Shown here in pieces: positions 24,089 through 32,735 of a DNA stretch of 64,000 bases; the stretch's first letter is position 1, and every line of letters begins with the position of its first letter. The position numbers and the translations under genes were made by a program. Source of the stretch: a virus. The stretch covers positions 1 to 64,000 of IMG/VR virus record IMGVR_UViG_3300044816_000098; one strand, written 5' to 3'. Below the pieces are notes generated by a model. The model did not search any database. It was not told the origin of the DNA and saw nothing but the letters and a program-made list of their open reading frames with translations.

Positions 24089-26128
24089 ATGGCCGTCGCG
24101 GTCCGAGGCAAGTCGAGGCCCACAGGGATGATCCCTGTGGGCCTCGGTCCGCATGAGATCTTCCGCCTGTTCACCGGACTGGAAATCCCCGACCCGATCA
24201 CCTTCGTGATGGGGGACCGGTGGCTTGAGCGCGCCAACATGTACCCGCGCCAGGCCACCCTGTTGAAGATCATCTTCTTGCGGGACGACCTCTTCACCGA
24301 GTACGACCACATGGTCATCGACGAGTGGGAGGCGTCGTTCCGCAGCACGGGGAACAACGGCATCACCCCGAACGTCCGGAGCCGGATCACTCAGCTCCGC
24401 GCGGAGGGCCGGAAGTGGTTCCGGGAGGTCCTCCTCGTCATGGGCCGCCGTGCGGGCAAGGGGCACATCTCCGGCCTGTCCATGGCGTATGTCTTGTGGC
24501 ACTACATGGCCAAGGGAGATCCCCAGGGGTACTACGGGGTGGACCGGGACAAGAAGCTCGTGGCGATGGTCTTCGCCGGGAAGCGGGACCAGGCCAAGGC
24601 CACGGTGTGGCAGGACGCCGTCAACTACATCACCGGCGCGGTGTGCTTCGCCCCGTACATCCGGGCGCCCCTCCAGGCCGAGAAGCTGAGTGTCTACGCG
24701 CCCCACGACTTCATCCGCATGAAGAAACGTCTCGACCAGGGGATGAACCCTGAAGAGATCAACATGGCCACCTTCGAGATCGTCCCGAAGGAAAGCACCC
24801 TGATGGCCGGGCGTGGCCCCACGTCCTTCTGCCAGGCGTACGACGAGATGGCCCACGTGGTCGCCTCCGGGGCGAACCGCAGTGCGGAGGACGTCTACGG
24901 CGCGGCCACCCCGTCACTCGACCAGTTCGGCAAGGACGGCTTCATCATCGAGCCGTCCAGCCCCTGGCAGATGCTGGGGCAGTTCTACACGAACTACTGC
25001 AACTCAATCCTTGATGACGAAGAGGGCAATCCGGTCTATCCGGAAATGCTCATGATCCAGCTCGCGAGCTGGGACATCTACAAGGACTGGGAGATGGCCC
25101 ACACCCTGAAGGTCTTCCCCGACGGGTACGAGGGCGACCTGGGCGAGTACGTCGACATGCCCCCGCTGTACTTCCAGCCCCTGCGCGGCGCCATCCAGGC
25201 GTACGACGATCAGATGGCCCGGCTGGAGCAGTCGAACCCGGAGACTTTCAAGGTCGAGCGCCGGAGCCACTTCGCGGTGACCCTGGACGCCTACCTCAAC
25301 GAGGACAAGGTCCGGCAGATCTTCGCCCCCTGGCCCGACCGCGACCCGAGCTTTGGTGGCCCGGCCCTGGGGATGCAGACCGGCGGGCGCATGGACATCG
25401 ACTACTGCGCCCACGGCGACCCCTCGAAGTCCAACGCCAACTTCGGCCTGGCGCTGGCCCACACCGAGCCCGGCCCGGACGGCAGGCTCCACGTGGTCTT
25501 CGACAAGATCCACCATTTCCACCCGGGGGACTTCGAGGACCACATCGTCGACTACGACGAGATCGAGGGCTGGATCTGGGACAACATGCTGGCCCCCTTC
25601 ATGCCGACCCAGATGACCTTCGACCAGTTCAACTCGGCCCAGGTCATCCAGCGCCTGCACCGCAGGTCACGCACCTCGGGTCTGCCCAAGACGACCACGG
25701 TCTTCGAGGACTCGGCCACCAAGCAGAAGAACTGGCAGCGTGCGGAGATCTTCAAGACCGCCGTGAACCTCGGGTACGTCCACTCGCCCTACTACGAGCA
25801 GGGCGAGCTGGAGCTGAGGTTCCTCCAGGAGAAGAAGGGCGTCGTTGACCACCCGGACGCCGGGCCGGTGCAGACAAAGGACGTCGCGGACTGCATGATG
25901 CAGTGCGTGATGAACCTGATCGGAGACCAGATCGTCTCCATGCGGTCCGAGCTGGGATCCATGCGGCCCACCGGCGCCATGCCGGGCGGGATCTCGCCCT
26001 TCCCGGGGATGAGCAGCCCCACCCCGGAGAACCAGGTGTTCGACCAGCTCTCGGGGTTCGGCAAGTCCCGGGGGATGCGTACGGAGCAGTTCCGGCAGTC
26101 GCTGGGCCGGGGCAGCCGCCGCAGATAG
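24089..26128 (+). CDS. Large terminase subunit (TerL)
   Basis: The 679-residue protein has a packaging ATPase domain: VMGRRAGKGHISG (Walker A, residues 117-129) and SFCQAYDEMAHVV (Walker B with adjacent acid). It is followed by a RuvC-like nuclease domain: MDIDYCAHGDPSKSNANFGLALAH (first Asp), MTFDQFNSAQV, TTVFEDSA and VADCMMQCVMN (last Asp). The C-terminal 60 residues are Gly/Pro-rich and flexible. It cuts concatemers and drives DNA into proheads. This identifies the genome as a tailed phage. Confidence 0.95.
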   Translation: MAVAVRGKSRPTGMIPVGLGPHEIFRLFTGLEIPDPITFVMGDRWLERANMYPRQATLLKIIFLRDDLFTEYDHMVIDEWEASFRSTGNNGITPNVRSRITQLRAEGRKWFREVLLVMGRRAGKGHISGLSMAYVLWHYMAKGDPQGYYGVDRDKKLVAMVFAGKRDQAKATVWQDAVNYITGAVCFAPYIRAPLQAEKLSVYAPHDFIRMKKRLDQGMNPEEINMATFEIVPKESTLMAGRGPTSFCQAYDEMAHVVASGANRSAEDVYGAATPSLDQFGKDGFIIEPSSPWQMLGQFYTNYCNSILDDEEGNPVYPEMLMIQLASWDIYKDWEMAHTLKVFPDGYEGDLGEYVDMPPLYFQPLRGAIQAYDDQMARLEQSNPETFKVERRSHFAVTLDAYLNEDKVRQIFAPWPDRDPSFGGPALGMQTGGRMDIDYCAHGDPSKSNANFGLALAHTEPGPDGRLHVVFDKIHHFHPGDFEDHIVDYDEIEGWIWDNMLAPFMPTQMTFDQFNSAQVIQRLHRRSRTSGLPKTTTVFEDSATKQKNWQRAEIFKTAVNLGYVHSPYYEQGELELRFLQEKKGVVDHPDAGPVQTKDVADCMMQCVMNLIGDQIVSMRSELGSMRPTGAMPGGISPFPGMSSPTPENQVFDQLSGFGKSRGMRTEQFRQSLGRGSRRR

Positions 26129-26315
26129 TGACCGTCGTTGCGGAGCCACATGTCGTGTGGTCCAATGCGAAGGAGAGTTGTAAGGGAGCCCCCACCCGGG
26201 GGAAAAGTTCTCTGGCGGGAACGAACTCACACTGCACTCGAAGAAGAGCCCGCTTCGGCGGGCTCTTCTGCTGTCCCGGGACGGCGCCGGACGCCGAAGA
26301 GGTGGAGGTGGCGCC
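26129..26315 (+). other. Gap between terminase and multidomain gene
   Basis: Apart from the terminator at 26242-26269 this 187-bp gap holds a short CCCCCACCCGGGGG hairpin followed by AAAAG and a CCACA-TGTCG-TGTGG dyad near 26148. No convincing gene or promoter was seen. Confidence 0.4.
26242..26273 (+). terminator. Rho-independent terminator with TTCG tetraloop
   Basis: AGAAGAGCCCGC (26242-26253) pairs perfectly with GCGGGCTCTTCT (26258-26269) around the very stable TTCG loop. It terminates the terminase transcript, although the T-rich tail is short. Confidence 0.85.
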
Positions 26316-28826
26316 ATGCAGACGCTGACTGGGCTGTTCAGGGAAGACGGGTACCCGAACCTTGACGCGGTGTTCCGCGAGGGGGTCGAGCGTCGTCGGA
26401 AGCGGCACGGCGTCTGTCACGGCACCGGGTGCACCTTCTGGGCCGGTCACCCCGGGCTCTGCGGTTCGGCCCCCACAGGCCCTGTAGAGGGCGCTGACTC
26501 GGGCGGCGGAGACGACGGAGGGGGCATGTCGTCCACGGCTGCCAGGAAGCCGTACACCGAGGACGTCAGCGATGACGGTCCGGTAACCCTGCACTACCAC
26601 CGCCGGGTAGACGCTCCGGCCCCGAACATGGGCAGTCGGTTCGGCCAGGACATCGAACCCAACGGTCAGTACTTCTCGCAGGGCAAGCTGGGCGGAGACC
26701 ACCTCGATAACCCGATCTTCGAGCATGGCCAGAAGAGCTTCCAGCGCCCCTTGAGGATCCACCTGGACGACTGGAAGTCGCAGCTCTCCCAGCGGTACCA
26801 GGGACAGACCGGCAAGGGACTGTCGCAGGCGATCCGCAACGACGGCTACGACGCGATCCTGACCCATGACGAGTACGGCCCCTCGGAGAGCGTCGATCTG
26901 TCGAACTTCCGGCCGAAGAAGGCCGCTGAAGAGCACATCGGCGAGGACAAGTACGAGAAGGAGCCGGACGACTTCCATGACCAGCTCTGGGACCGGTGGC
27001 ACCCCAAGCTCCAGCCTACGGTCCACCGGCACCTGGCCCTGGACCTCCCCAAGGGTCACCCGGCGCATGACACCAAGCTGCCGATGGCCGACCGGGCGCA
27101 CGCCGTGCTGGAGGCCGCCACCTCGGGGGACGGGTACCGGCCGGGCAAGATGGGCGTCAACTGGACCGACGACCCGACGTACGACCACTTGTCCTCGGGC
27201 AACGGTCGGGTCTCCCCAGGACAGACCCGGGTGACCATCCACGCCCAGACTCCGCCCCGCCATCACATCGAGGACGACGACTACACCCTTGAGCAGCGCG
27301 GCGTGCGGGACTGGGACACGGACCCCGAGCGGGAGGTCCCGCTCAAGCGCAACGCGCCCATGAACGTCACCGGGGTGAGCTGGCACTCGGGGGACGGACC
27401 TCAGCGTCACACCTTCGAGCAGCCCATCAGCAAGAAGGCCCAGTACGAGCAGGAGCACTCGTGGCTCCCCACCGGTCGGTACTGGGGACCGAACTCCGGT
27501 CACAACGACCAGCGCCTCTTCGAGGGGGAGCATCTGCGGCCGGAGATCCGGAAGGACATCCTCAAGCGGGTGGGGGACTTCTTCGATGGTCACGGCTACA
27601 AGAACTGGCCGCACTGGACCAAGGTGTATTTCGCCGGGTCGGAGGCTGCTCAGTGGGAGCCGTTCAACGGGGACTTCGACATCCTCATTGGAATCAACTG
27701 GCCCCATTTCCGCAAGGACAACAGGGGTTACGCGAAGAAGAACGACCTTCAGGTCACCACGGAGATGACTGACGGATTGTGGAAGTCCACCAATGTGGAC
27801 GACTACTACTTCACGCTGGACAGCGGCAAGAAGGTCGGTCCATTCGACCGTACGTTCTTCGTCAACCCCATCGCCTGGGATATCTCAAAGCTGCATCCCT
27901 ACGCGGCATATGACGTCTCAGAGGATGAATGGGCCGTTTCTCCCCTAAAGGTCCCCAAGGACTGGAGCGCCGAGAAACTGCCCGAGGGATATTGGGTCTA
28001 CGCTGAGTCGCTCGTCGCCACCATCAAGGCCATCGGCACCCTTCCGGCGGAAGAGCGCCACCGTATGGCCCGCAACCTCTGGGAGGAGCTGCATACCCAC
28101 CGCAGCGACGCCTTCGCAGATGGCGGGCATGGTCTGTTCGACTTGTCCAACGTGGTGGAGAAGTACCTGGATCAGCACCCTGATAAGCCGTGGGACCAGC
28201 TCCGCGACTGGAAGAACACCTCTCCTGTCGGGCCGGAGCCGTGGGTTCCCACGACGGCCGCACGGAGGCAGACCTTGACTACGATCTTCCAGGAAGCAGC
28301 AGTACGCACCGAGGTACGCGACCCCGGCTCCGCCACCGGCGCGGACTACGAGGGCATCATGATCGCCCTGGTCCCGCCGAAGAAGGTCTGCAAGGACCTG
28401 GCCCTGGACGGCGGTGAGCCGGTCGAGTCCATGCACGTGACTCTCGCTTACCTCGGCTCCAGGGGAGAGCACAGCAAGAACCACATCAAGGCCCTGCCCA
28501 ACCTGGTGAAGTCCTGGGCCAGCACGCGGACTCCGTTGACCGCGACCGTGGGTGGGGTGGGCACGTTCGTGAACCCCACCCAGCACGTCCTGTGGGCTGC
28601 GGTGGACATCCCCGACGGCACCACGTTCCGGGACGACCTCGTGAGGTACCTGGAGGGACACGGGTACGAGATCCGCAACGACCACGGGTGGACCCCTCAC
28701 GTCACCCTCCAGTACAGCAAGAGCCGGATCCGGTTCCTGCCCAAGGTGGATCCGATGGAATGGCCGGTCAGCGAGGTGTGGGTGTGCATCGGCAAGCACT
28801 GGGCGTCCTTCCCCCTGGGTGGATGA
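26316..28826 (+). CDS. Multidomain polyvalent protein: ART-like?, nucleotidyltransferase-like, 2H phosphoesterase
   Basis: The 836-residue protein is modular. Residues about 30-55 have CHGTGCTFWAGHPGLC. Residues about 110-200 contain GYDAILTHDEYGPSESVDLSNF near 177, resembling the C-terminal part of phage ADP-ribosyltransferase-like or polyvalent domains. Residues 441-456 read GSEAAQW...NGDFDILIGI (Ser 442, Asp 453, Asp 455), a Pol-beta-type nucleotidyltransferase signature. The last 170 residues hold MHVTLAYLG (His 707) and PHVTLQYS (His 795), the paired HxT motifs of 2H phosphoesterases, a family that includes RNA ligase/CPDase LigT and the anti-CBASS protein Acb1. It follows TerL, a position where virion-injected polyvalent proteins occur. 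The 2H call is good; the other domains are tentative. Confidence 0.82.
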   Translation: MQTLTGLFREDGYPNLDAVFREGVERRRKRHGVCHGTGCTFWAGHPGLCGSAPTGPVEGADSGGGDDGGGMSSTAARKPYTEDVSDDGPVTLHYHRRVDAPAPNMGSRFGQDIEPNGQYFSQGKLGGDHLDNPIFEHGQKSFQRPLRIHLDDWKSQLSQRYQGQTGKGLSQAIRNDGYDAILTHDEYGPSESVDLSNFRPKKAAEEHIGEDKYEKEPDDFHDQLWDRWHPKLQPTVHRHLALDLPKGHPAHDTKLPMADRAHAVLEAATSGDGYRPGKMGVNWTDDPTYDHLSSGNGRVSPGQTRVTIHAQTPPRHHIEDDDYTLEQRGVRDWDTDPEREVPLKRNAPMNVTGVSWHSGDGPQRHTFEQPISKKAQYEQEHSWLPTGRYWGPNSGHNDQRLFEGEHLRPEIRKDILKRVGDFFDGHGYKNWPHWTKVYFAGSEAAQWEPFNGDFDILIGINWPHFRKDNRGYAKKNDLQVTTEMTDGLWKSTNVDDYYFTLDSGKKVGPFDRTFFVNPIAWDISKLHPYAAYDVSEDEWAVSPLKVPKDWSAEKLPEGYWVYAESLVATIKAIGTLPAEERHRMARNLWEELHTHRSDAFADGGHGLFDLSNVVEKYLDQHPDKPWDQLRDWKNTSPVGPEPWVPTTAARRQTLTTIFQEAAVRTEVRDPGSATGADYEGIMIALVPPKKVCKDLALDGGEPVESMHVTLAYLGSRGEHSKNHIKALPNLVKSWASTRTPLTATVGGVGTFVNPTQHVLWAAVDIPDGTTFRDDLVRYLEGHGYEIRNDHGWTPHVTLQYSKSRIRFLPKVDPMEWPVSEVWVCIGKHWASFPLGG

Positions 28827-28835
28827 TCGAGGGGG

Positions 28836-28864
28836 TTGACTCCTGCAATCCTTGGTAGTAGCGT
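28836..28864 (+). promoter_or_regulatory. Palindrome promoter: TTGACT-N17-TAGCGT
   Basis: The -35 TTGACT and -10 TAGCGT are 17 bp apart. The spacer contains the left half-site CTCCTGCAAT and a right half-site CCTTGGTAG with one extra G, compensated by one base lost after TTG. It drives the gene at 28906 through a GCCAGAGA...GACTCCCCGGGAG leader. Confidence 0.8.
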
Positions 28865-28905
28865 TCTCTTTGCCAGAGAGAAACTGACTCCCCGGGAGAA
28901 CCCAC

Positions 28906-30015
28906 ATGACGCAGCTTCACGAAGAGATCCGCATCGCCGTAGAGGTCGCCAAGGCAGCAGGCTGGCCAGTGGCCTTCCGCAGCGGCAAGGTCGTCATCAC
29001 GGCGCCCAACGGGATGAACCTCACCGTCGGCACCCGACCGAACGAGGAGACCGTCAAGGACTGGCGGTCGGTCTGCCGCAAGTACAACCTCCTTGGTGAG
29101 GGTCCGGCCCGTACGCCGGAGCAGCAGGAAGAGGCCCGGGTGGCGGCGGCGAACGGAACTCCCCTCTCCCCGGAGGCGAAGGCCGAGTCGGCAGCGAAGG
29201 CCGAGAAGAAGGCTCAGGCCGCCGAAGCACAACGCAAGGCGGACGCGGTGGTTGCGGAAGCGGCCAAGCTGCCGACCCCTCCGGCCTCTCCCTCGGCTCC
29301 GTCTTCACCGGTGAAGCCGGTCAACGTCCCGGTCGTCGCCGTGACCAAGGTGACCCCGGACACCATCGCGAAGAAGGCCGCTGCCAAGAAGACGGCTGCC
29401 GCCCCGGTTCGGGACGCCAACGGCTACCCGCCCTTCACGCCGGACATGCTCACCTCGAAGACCTACGCCCAGTTCAAGCTGGCTGACGGCCGGTACTTCT
29501 GCCCCAACTGCTGGGGCCACGGGGAGAAGCTGTCCTTCAAAGCGCCCCAGGGTGTCGCGAGCCACCGTGGCTTCAAGCACGGCGTCTTCAGCCCGGACGC
29601 CGCGAGCGGTGAAGGGGCCCTGCCGGAGTCGCTCCTGACGGCGCTGGAACTCCTCAAGCTGGAGATGGTCGAGCACCTGGCCAGCACGGTGGACGAGGAG
29701 CTGATCAAGGAGCAGCAGGAGAAGATCGAGGGCCTAGGCGTCCTGATCGAGCGTCAGCGGACTCTGCTCAAGGAGCGCGGCGAGGAGATCACGAAGCTCG
29801 GCTCCGAGATCGAGAAGCTCAAGCTGACCGCCGAACAGCGTGGGGTTCTGCTGGACGGGGAGAAGGCCCGCTTCGACCGCGAGGCGAAGCAGATCATGGA
29901 CAAGGTCGCCACCGACCTCGGACAGTTCCGTACCTGGATCAACGAGCTGGCCCCGGTGCGTGCTGTCGGCAAGATCAACGACACCCTGGACAAGTACCTC
30001 GGCGACGAGAGCTAG
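28906..30015 (+). CDS. Hypothetical protein: HicA-like N-terminus, zinc finger, coiled coil
   Basis: The 369-residue protein starts with about 60 residues (GWPVAFRSGKVVITAPNGMNLTVGTRPNEETVKDWRSV) resembling the dsRBD-like fold of HicA mRNA interferases, but the catalytic His position is Lys. An Ala/Pro-rich linker follows (about 70-150), then CPNCWGHGEKLSFKAPQGVASHRGFKH, a likely C2H2 zinc finger, and a long coiled coil (about 235-330, IKEQQEKIEGLGVLIERQRT). The layout suggests an oligomeric nucleic-acid-binding protein. It is monocistronic between a promoter and a terminator. Confidence 0.82.
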   Translation: MTQLHEEIRIAVEVAKAAGWPVAFRSGKVVITAPNGMNLTVGTRPNEETVKDWRSVCRKYNLLGEGPARTPEQQEEARVAAANGTPLSPEAKAESAAKAEKKAQAAEAQRKADAVVAEAAKLPTPPASPSAPSSPVKPVNVPVVAVTKVTPDTIAKKAAAKKTAAAPVRDANGYPPFTPDMLTSKTYAQFKLADGRYFCPNCWGHGEKLSFKAPQGVASHRGFKHGVFSPDAASGEGALPESLLTALELLKLEMVEHLASTVDEELIKEQQEKIEGLGVLIERQRTLLKERGEEITKLGSEIEKLKLTAEQRGVLLDGEKARFDREAKQIMDKVATDLGQFRTWINELAPVRAVGKINDTLDKYLGDES

Positions 30016-30026
30016 TCGGTAAGTGA

Positions 30027-30063
30027 GACAGGGGAGACCGGGTGTGACCTGGTCTCCCCTGTC
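30027..30063 (+). terminator. Terminator abutting the next promoter
   Basis: GACAGGGGAGACC (30027-30039) pairs perfectly with GGTCTCCCCTGTC (30051-30063). The following TTGT is both the U-tract and the -35 of the promoter at 30064. Confidence 0.85.
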
Positions 30064-30092
30064 TTGTACTCCAAGGATCGCAGGTGTACATT
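30064..30092 (+). promoter_or_regulatory. Palindrome promoter: TTGTAC-N17-TACATT
   Basis: The -35 TTGTAC follows the terminator stem without a gap. The spacer pairs a left half of type CTCCAAGGAT with a right half CGCAGGTG. The gene at 30133 lies downstream. Confidence 0.75.
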
Positions 30093-30132
30093 CGAGGAAC
30101 GATCAATAGGTATAGGCCAAAGAGGAGCAATC

Positions 30133-30627
30133 ATGAGGCGCAACGAATTGAAAGCGGGAGGGCTGTACGTCGGACCTGGCGACAAGTGCTACGAGATCGT
30201 CGACCTGTCCCCCGGATGGCGTATCGGTTCTGCTGGCGAGTGGGTGAAGGACTCGGCGACCCGTACCCGGCACATGCCCGGTAAGGGGAACGTCTCCTAC
30301 CGCACCAACCTCGCGATCCGCGTCATCCTCCACGACGCGGGCGGCGACGAGCTGAGCAACGCGGTGATCGACCCGCGCAAACTCACCAAGACCTGGGAAG
30401 AGCACCTGAAGGACGTCGAGTCCTCGGAGAACCAGTTCGCGGAGGCGGAGACCGTCGTCCGCACGGCCCGGCAGGTCCTGAGGAACAACTCCGGCTTCCG
30501 GCCGGGCACCTACGTGCTATCTGCCGACGGCCACACCGTCACCCTCCCCACAGAGGATCTCGCCGCGCTCGCCGGAGTCCGGCAGGGTGTCCAGGGTTCC
30601 ACCGAGGTCACCTGGATCAGCCCGTGA
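30133..30627 (+). CDS. Hypothetical protein (164 aa)
   Basis: ATG 30133 is chosen because the in-frame TTG at 30064 is the promoter -35; AGAGGAGCAATC supplies the ribosome-binding site. The product has a beta-rich N-terminal half (ELKAGGLYVGPGDKCYEIVDLSPGWRIG) of a type common in small phage proteins, then a helical stretch (EEHLKDVESSENQFAEAE) and ends TEVTWISP. Its last bases overlap the next start (GTGA). Function is unknown. Confidence 0.8.
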   Translation: MRRNELKAGGLYVGPGDKCYEIVDLSPGWRIGSAGEWVKDSATRTRHMPGKGNVSYRTNLAIRVILHDAGGDELSNAVIDPRKLTKTWEEHLKDVESSENQFAEAETVVRTARQVLRNNSGFRPGTYVLSADGHTVTLPTEDLAALAGVRQGVQGSTEVTWISP

Positions 30628-30986
30628 GCCCCAGGCGACGCGGATTCCTGGCCTTCGTCGGGGTTCTGGCCTTGAGCGGTCCGTGGGCCCTGCTGGCGAC
30701 TCAGTTGTTCTCCGGCAGCGACCTGAAGGGCGCGACCCTGGGCGGAATCGGGCTGATCTTCCTGATCTCGCTCATCGCGGCCTTCATGGCCGGAGCGGAC
30801 TTGTCCATCTACGAAGACGGGTACGTCCCGCAGCAGCAGCACCAGAGTCCGCCGATGTCCCAGTGGATGCAGGAACAGCGGGCCCACGAGGAGTACATGC
30901 GCAGGCGTGCCGAGGACTCCCGCATGCGCACCCTGATGAACCCGAACAGTCAGCAGGCCCCGCAGACGGACTGGTTCGGGCGCTGA
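30624..30986 (+). CDS. Two-helix membrane protein with Gln-rich tail
   Basis: The 120-residue product starts with basic MSPRRR followed by two hydrophobic segments at about residues 8-28 (FLAFVGVLALSGPWALLATQLF) and 38-57 (LGGIGLIFLISLIAAFMAGA). The hydrophilic tail is rich in Gln, Arg and Met (QQQHQSPPMSQWMQEQ). N-in, C-in topology is predicted. It could be a holin-like or superinfection-exclusion protein, but nothing decides. It overlaps the preceding gene by 4 nt. Confidence 0.75.
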   Translation: MSPRRRGFLAFVGVLALSGPWALLATQLFSGSDLKGATLGGIGLIFLISLIAAFMAGADLSIYEDGYVPQQQHQSPPMSQWMQEQRAHEEYMRRRAEDSRMRTLMNPNSQQAPQTDWFGR

Positions 30987-31017
30987 GCACGATTTTTAAA
31001 TGATGCCCCCTCCGGGG

Positions 31018-31046
31018 TTGTACTCCTGCAATCGCAGGAGTAGAGT
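31018..31046 (+). promoter_or_regulatory. Palindrome promoter: TTGTAC-N17-TAGAGT
   Basis: This is a canonical copy: the spacer contains CTCCTGC-AATC-GCAGGAG, a perfect inverted repeat with 7-8 bp arms. Identical spacers occur at 43044 and 62442. It drives the gene at 31090. Confidence 0.88.
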
Positions 31047-31089
31047 CTTACTTGTCAGCAGGAACGACAAAGACTCCCCGGAGGCGCAC

Positions 31090-32082
31090 ATGACCCACAC
31101 CACCGAGATCCAGACGATCCGCAACGAGATGGCCATCAAGGGCCTGAGGAACTGCACGCCGGTCGAGATCGACACCGTGCTCTACCACTTCTACGGACTC
31201 CAGTCCCAGGCGCAGGCCGCTTACGAGCAGGCCGACCGGTCCGTTGCGGAATTGCGGATGCAGATCTCCAAGGTGCTGGACGGGGAGAAGGTCCGGGGGA
31301 TCAACACTCCGGCGGATGGTGTTCGTCTCTCCCAGCGGCTGGACACCCAGTTCGCCACCATGCAGCGACTGGAGAGTCAGCGGGACGCGCTCCTCGATGA
31401 GGCCGCCCCCTACGAGCGCCAGTACAACCGTCGCCAGTGGAGCCGCTACTTCCTGGTCCAGAACGACAACGGCCACATCCACAGTTCGATGGGCTGCTCC
31501 ACCTGCAACCGTGAGGGCATCGCCACCCGCTTCGGCTGGCTGGTCGAGCTGTCCGGCAAGGCCGAGGCGGACGTCACCGACGAGGTCGGCCCCAACGCCT
31601 GCACCGTGTGCTACCCGTGGGCCGAGACCATCCGCGAAGAGGCCGAGAAGGGGGCCCGTAAGGCTCGCCAGGACGAGAAGGCGGCCAAGGACGCGGAGAA
31701 GGCCCGGATCGCGGCGGAGAAGGGCATCACCACCCCCGAGGGCCTGCCGCTGAACGTCGGTAACCACGGCTTCCCGGACATCGCCAAGACCCTCCGCACC
31801 GCCGAGATCGCCGCGACGGACTCCCTGGTCGACCTGGTCACCATCCAGCGTGAGGCCCTGGACCCGGAGTACGCCTTCCTCTTCCAGAACGGCCGGACCG
31901 TTGAGGTCCGCACGATGGAGATCACCCTCCGCGCCTGGTACCTGCTCCGCTCGATCGCCGCCAAGAAGGGCCAGACCTTCGAGGAGACCTTCCAGGTCCA
32001 CGAGGCCAAGGCTCAGGCCAAGGTCCGCAAGAACGACCGCGAGTGGGCGAAGGACTTCCGGAACCCGAACCGCAGCAAGTAG
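31090..32082 (+). CDS. Hypothetical helical protein with two CxxC motifs
   Basis: ATG 31090 follows GACTCCCCGGAGGCGCAC. The 330-residue protein has an N-terminal coiled-coil region (about 30-110, QAAYEQADRSVAELRMQIS), a central RYFLVQNDNGHIHSSMGCSTCN...GPNACTVCYPW segment whose two CxxC pairs probably bind zinc, a basic-acidic helix (EKGARKARQDEKAAKDAEKA) and a C-terminal helical domain. The HIHSSMGCSTC/ACTVCYPW block appears to be a recurring small domain of actinophage proteins. Function is unknown. Confidence 0.85.
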   Translation: MTHTTEIQTIRNEMAIKGLRNCTPVEIDTVLYHFYGLQSQAQAAYEQADRSVAELRMQISKVLDGEKVRGINTPADGVRLSQRLDTQFATMQRLESQRDALLDEAAPYERQYNRRQWSRYFLVQNDNGHIHSSMGCSTCNREGIATRFGWLVELSGKAEADVTDEVGPNACTVCYPWAETIREEAEKGARKARQDEKAAKDAEKARIAAEKGITTPEGLPLNVGNHGFPDIAKTLRTAEIAATDSLVDLVTIQREALDPEYAFLFQNGRTVEVRTMEITLRAWYLLRSIAAKKGQTFEETFQVHEAKAQAKVRKNDREWAKDFRNPNRSK

Positions 32083-32088
32083 GACCCC

Positions 32089-32113
32089 GGAGGGGGCCAT
32101 CCCGGCCCCCTCC
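32089..32113 (+). terminator. GC hairpin without U-tract
   Basis: GGAGGGGGCC (32089-32098) pairs with GGCCCCCTCC (32104-32113) around ATCCC. It lies 6 nt after the stop of the preceding gene and lacks a T-run. Confidence 0.5.
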
Positions 32114-32138
32114 TCCGTGTCTCCCCAGGAGGATCCCT

Positions 32139-32366
32139 ATGGATCTGTTCGTCGCCCTGTGTGTCTTGTACCTCTCCGGCTCCATCCTGGTCACCCTCTG
32201 GGTCTCAATCCAGGTGTTCGTCCTGGGCCGGGGAGACCAGTTCGTCGACAAGCACGGGAAGTACCGGGGGACCACCCTGGCAGTCCTGTTCTACGGAGCG
32301 TGGATCACCGGCTACCCGGTCATGTTCCTCGCCCGCTACACCCGGGGCCTGATCAAGGGCGTATAG
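32139..32366 (+). CDS. Small two-helix membrane protein
   Basis: ATG 32139 follows CCAGGAGGATCCCT. The 75-residue product has a hydrophobic segment at about residues 3-28 (LFVALCVLYLSGSILVTLWV) and another at about 46-62 (TTLAVLFYGAWITGYPVMFL) and ends with basic ARYTRGLIKGV. Size and topology are compatible with a holin, but no lysis genes are adjacent. Function is unknown. Confidence 0.72.
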   Translation: MDLFVALCVLYLSGSILVTLWVSIQVFVLGRGDQFVDKHGKYRGTTLAVLFYGAWITGYPVMFLARYTRGLIKGV

Positions 32367-32402
32367 CTCACCTCTTCCATCCCGACTCCCTCGGAGGTCC
32401 AC

Positions 32403-32657
32403 ATGAAGCTCATCGACTTGCAGACCGGCTACTTCGCTCACCCGGAGCGCCCGCAGGCGACGTTCCCCGAGATCCACGCGGTCACCCCGGACAAGACCCC
32501 GGTGTGCGGCCTGGCCGTCCAGGGGGACTTCGAGTACCAGTGGTGCTCCCGCACGCTGGAGTGGTCGTACATCGACTGCACGGCCTGCGAGGACAAGCTC
32601 CAGGCCATGGCTGACCACGAGAAGCTGGGCCAGCAGATGCTGGCGAAGTTCGTCTGA
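32403..32657 (+). CDS. Hypothetical small protein with Cys pairs
   Basis: ATG 32403 follows CGGAGGTCCAC. The 84-residue product contains VCGLAV, WCS and DCTACEDK, three or four cysteines that could bind one zinc ion, and a helical C-terminus (LQAMADHEKLGQQMLAKF). It lies between a membrane protein gene and a palindrome promoter. No family was recognised. Confidence 0.75.
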   Translation: MKLIDLQTGYFAHPERPQATFPEIHAVTPDKTPVCGLAVQGDFEYQWCSRTLEWSYIDCTACEDKLQAMADHEKLGQQMLAKFV

Positions 32658-32661
32658 GGGG

Positions 32662-32690
32662 TTGTACTCCTGCAATTGCGGGAGTAGAGT
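32662..32690 (+). promoter_or_regulatory. Palindrome promoter: TTGTAC-N17-TAGAGT
   Basis: The spacer has CTCCTGCAAT and TGCGGGAG half-sites. The leader continues TCATCAGCACAAC and GACTCCTCGGAGG before ATG 32736. Confidence 0.87.
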
Positions 32691-32735
32691 CTCACTCATC
32701 AGCACAACGCATCACCGACTCCTCGGAGGCTCCAC

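Noticed and set aside
26129-26315. Small gene between terL and the multidomain gene
   Set aside because: Open frames here have no ribosome-binding site and run through the terminator hairpin.
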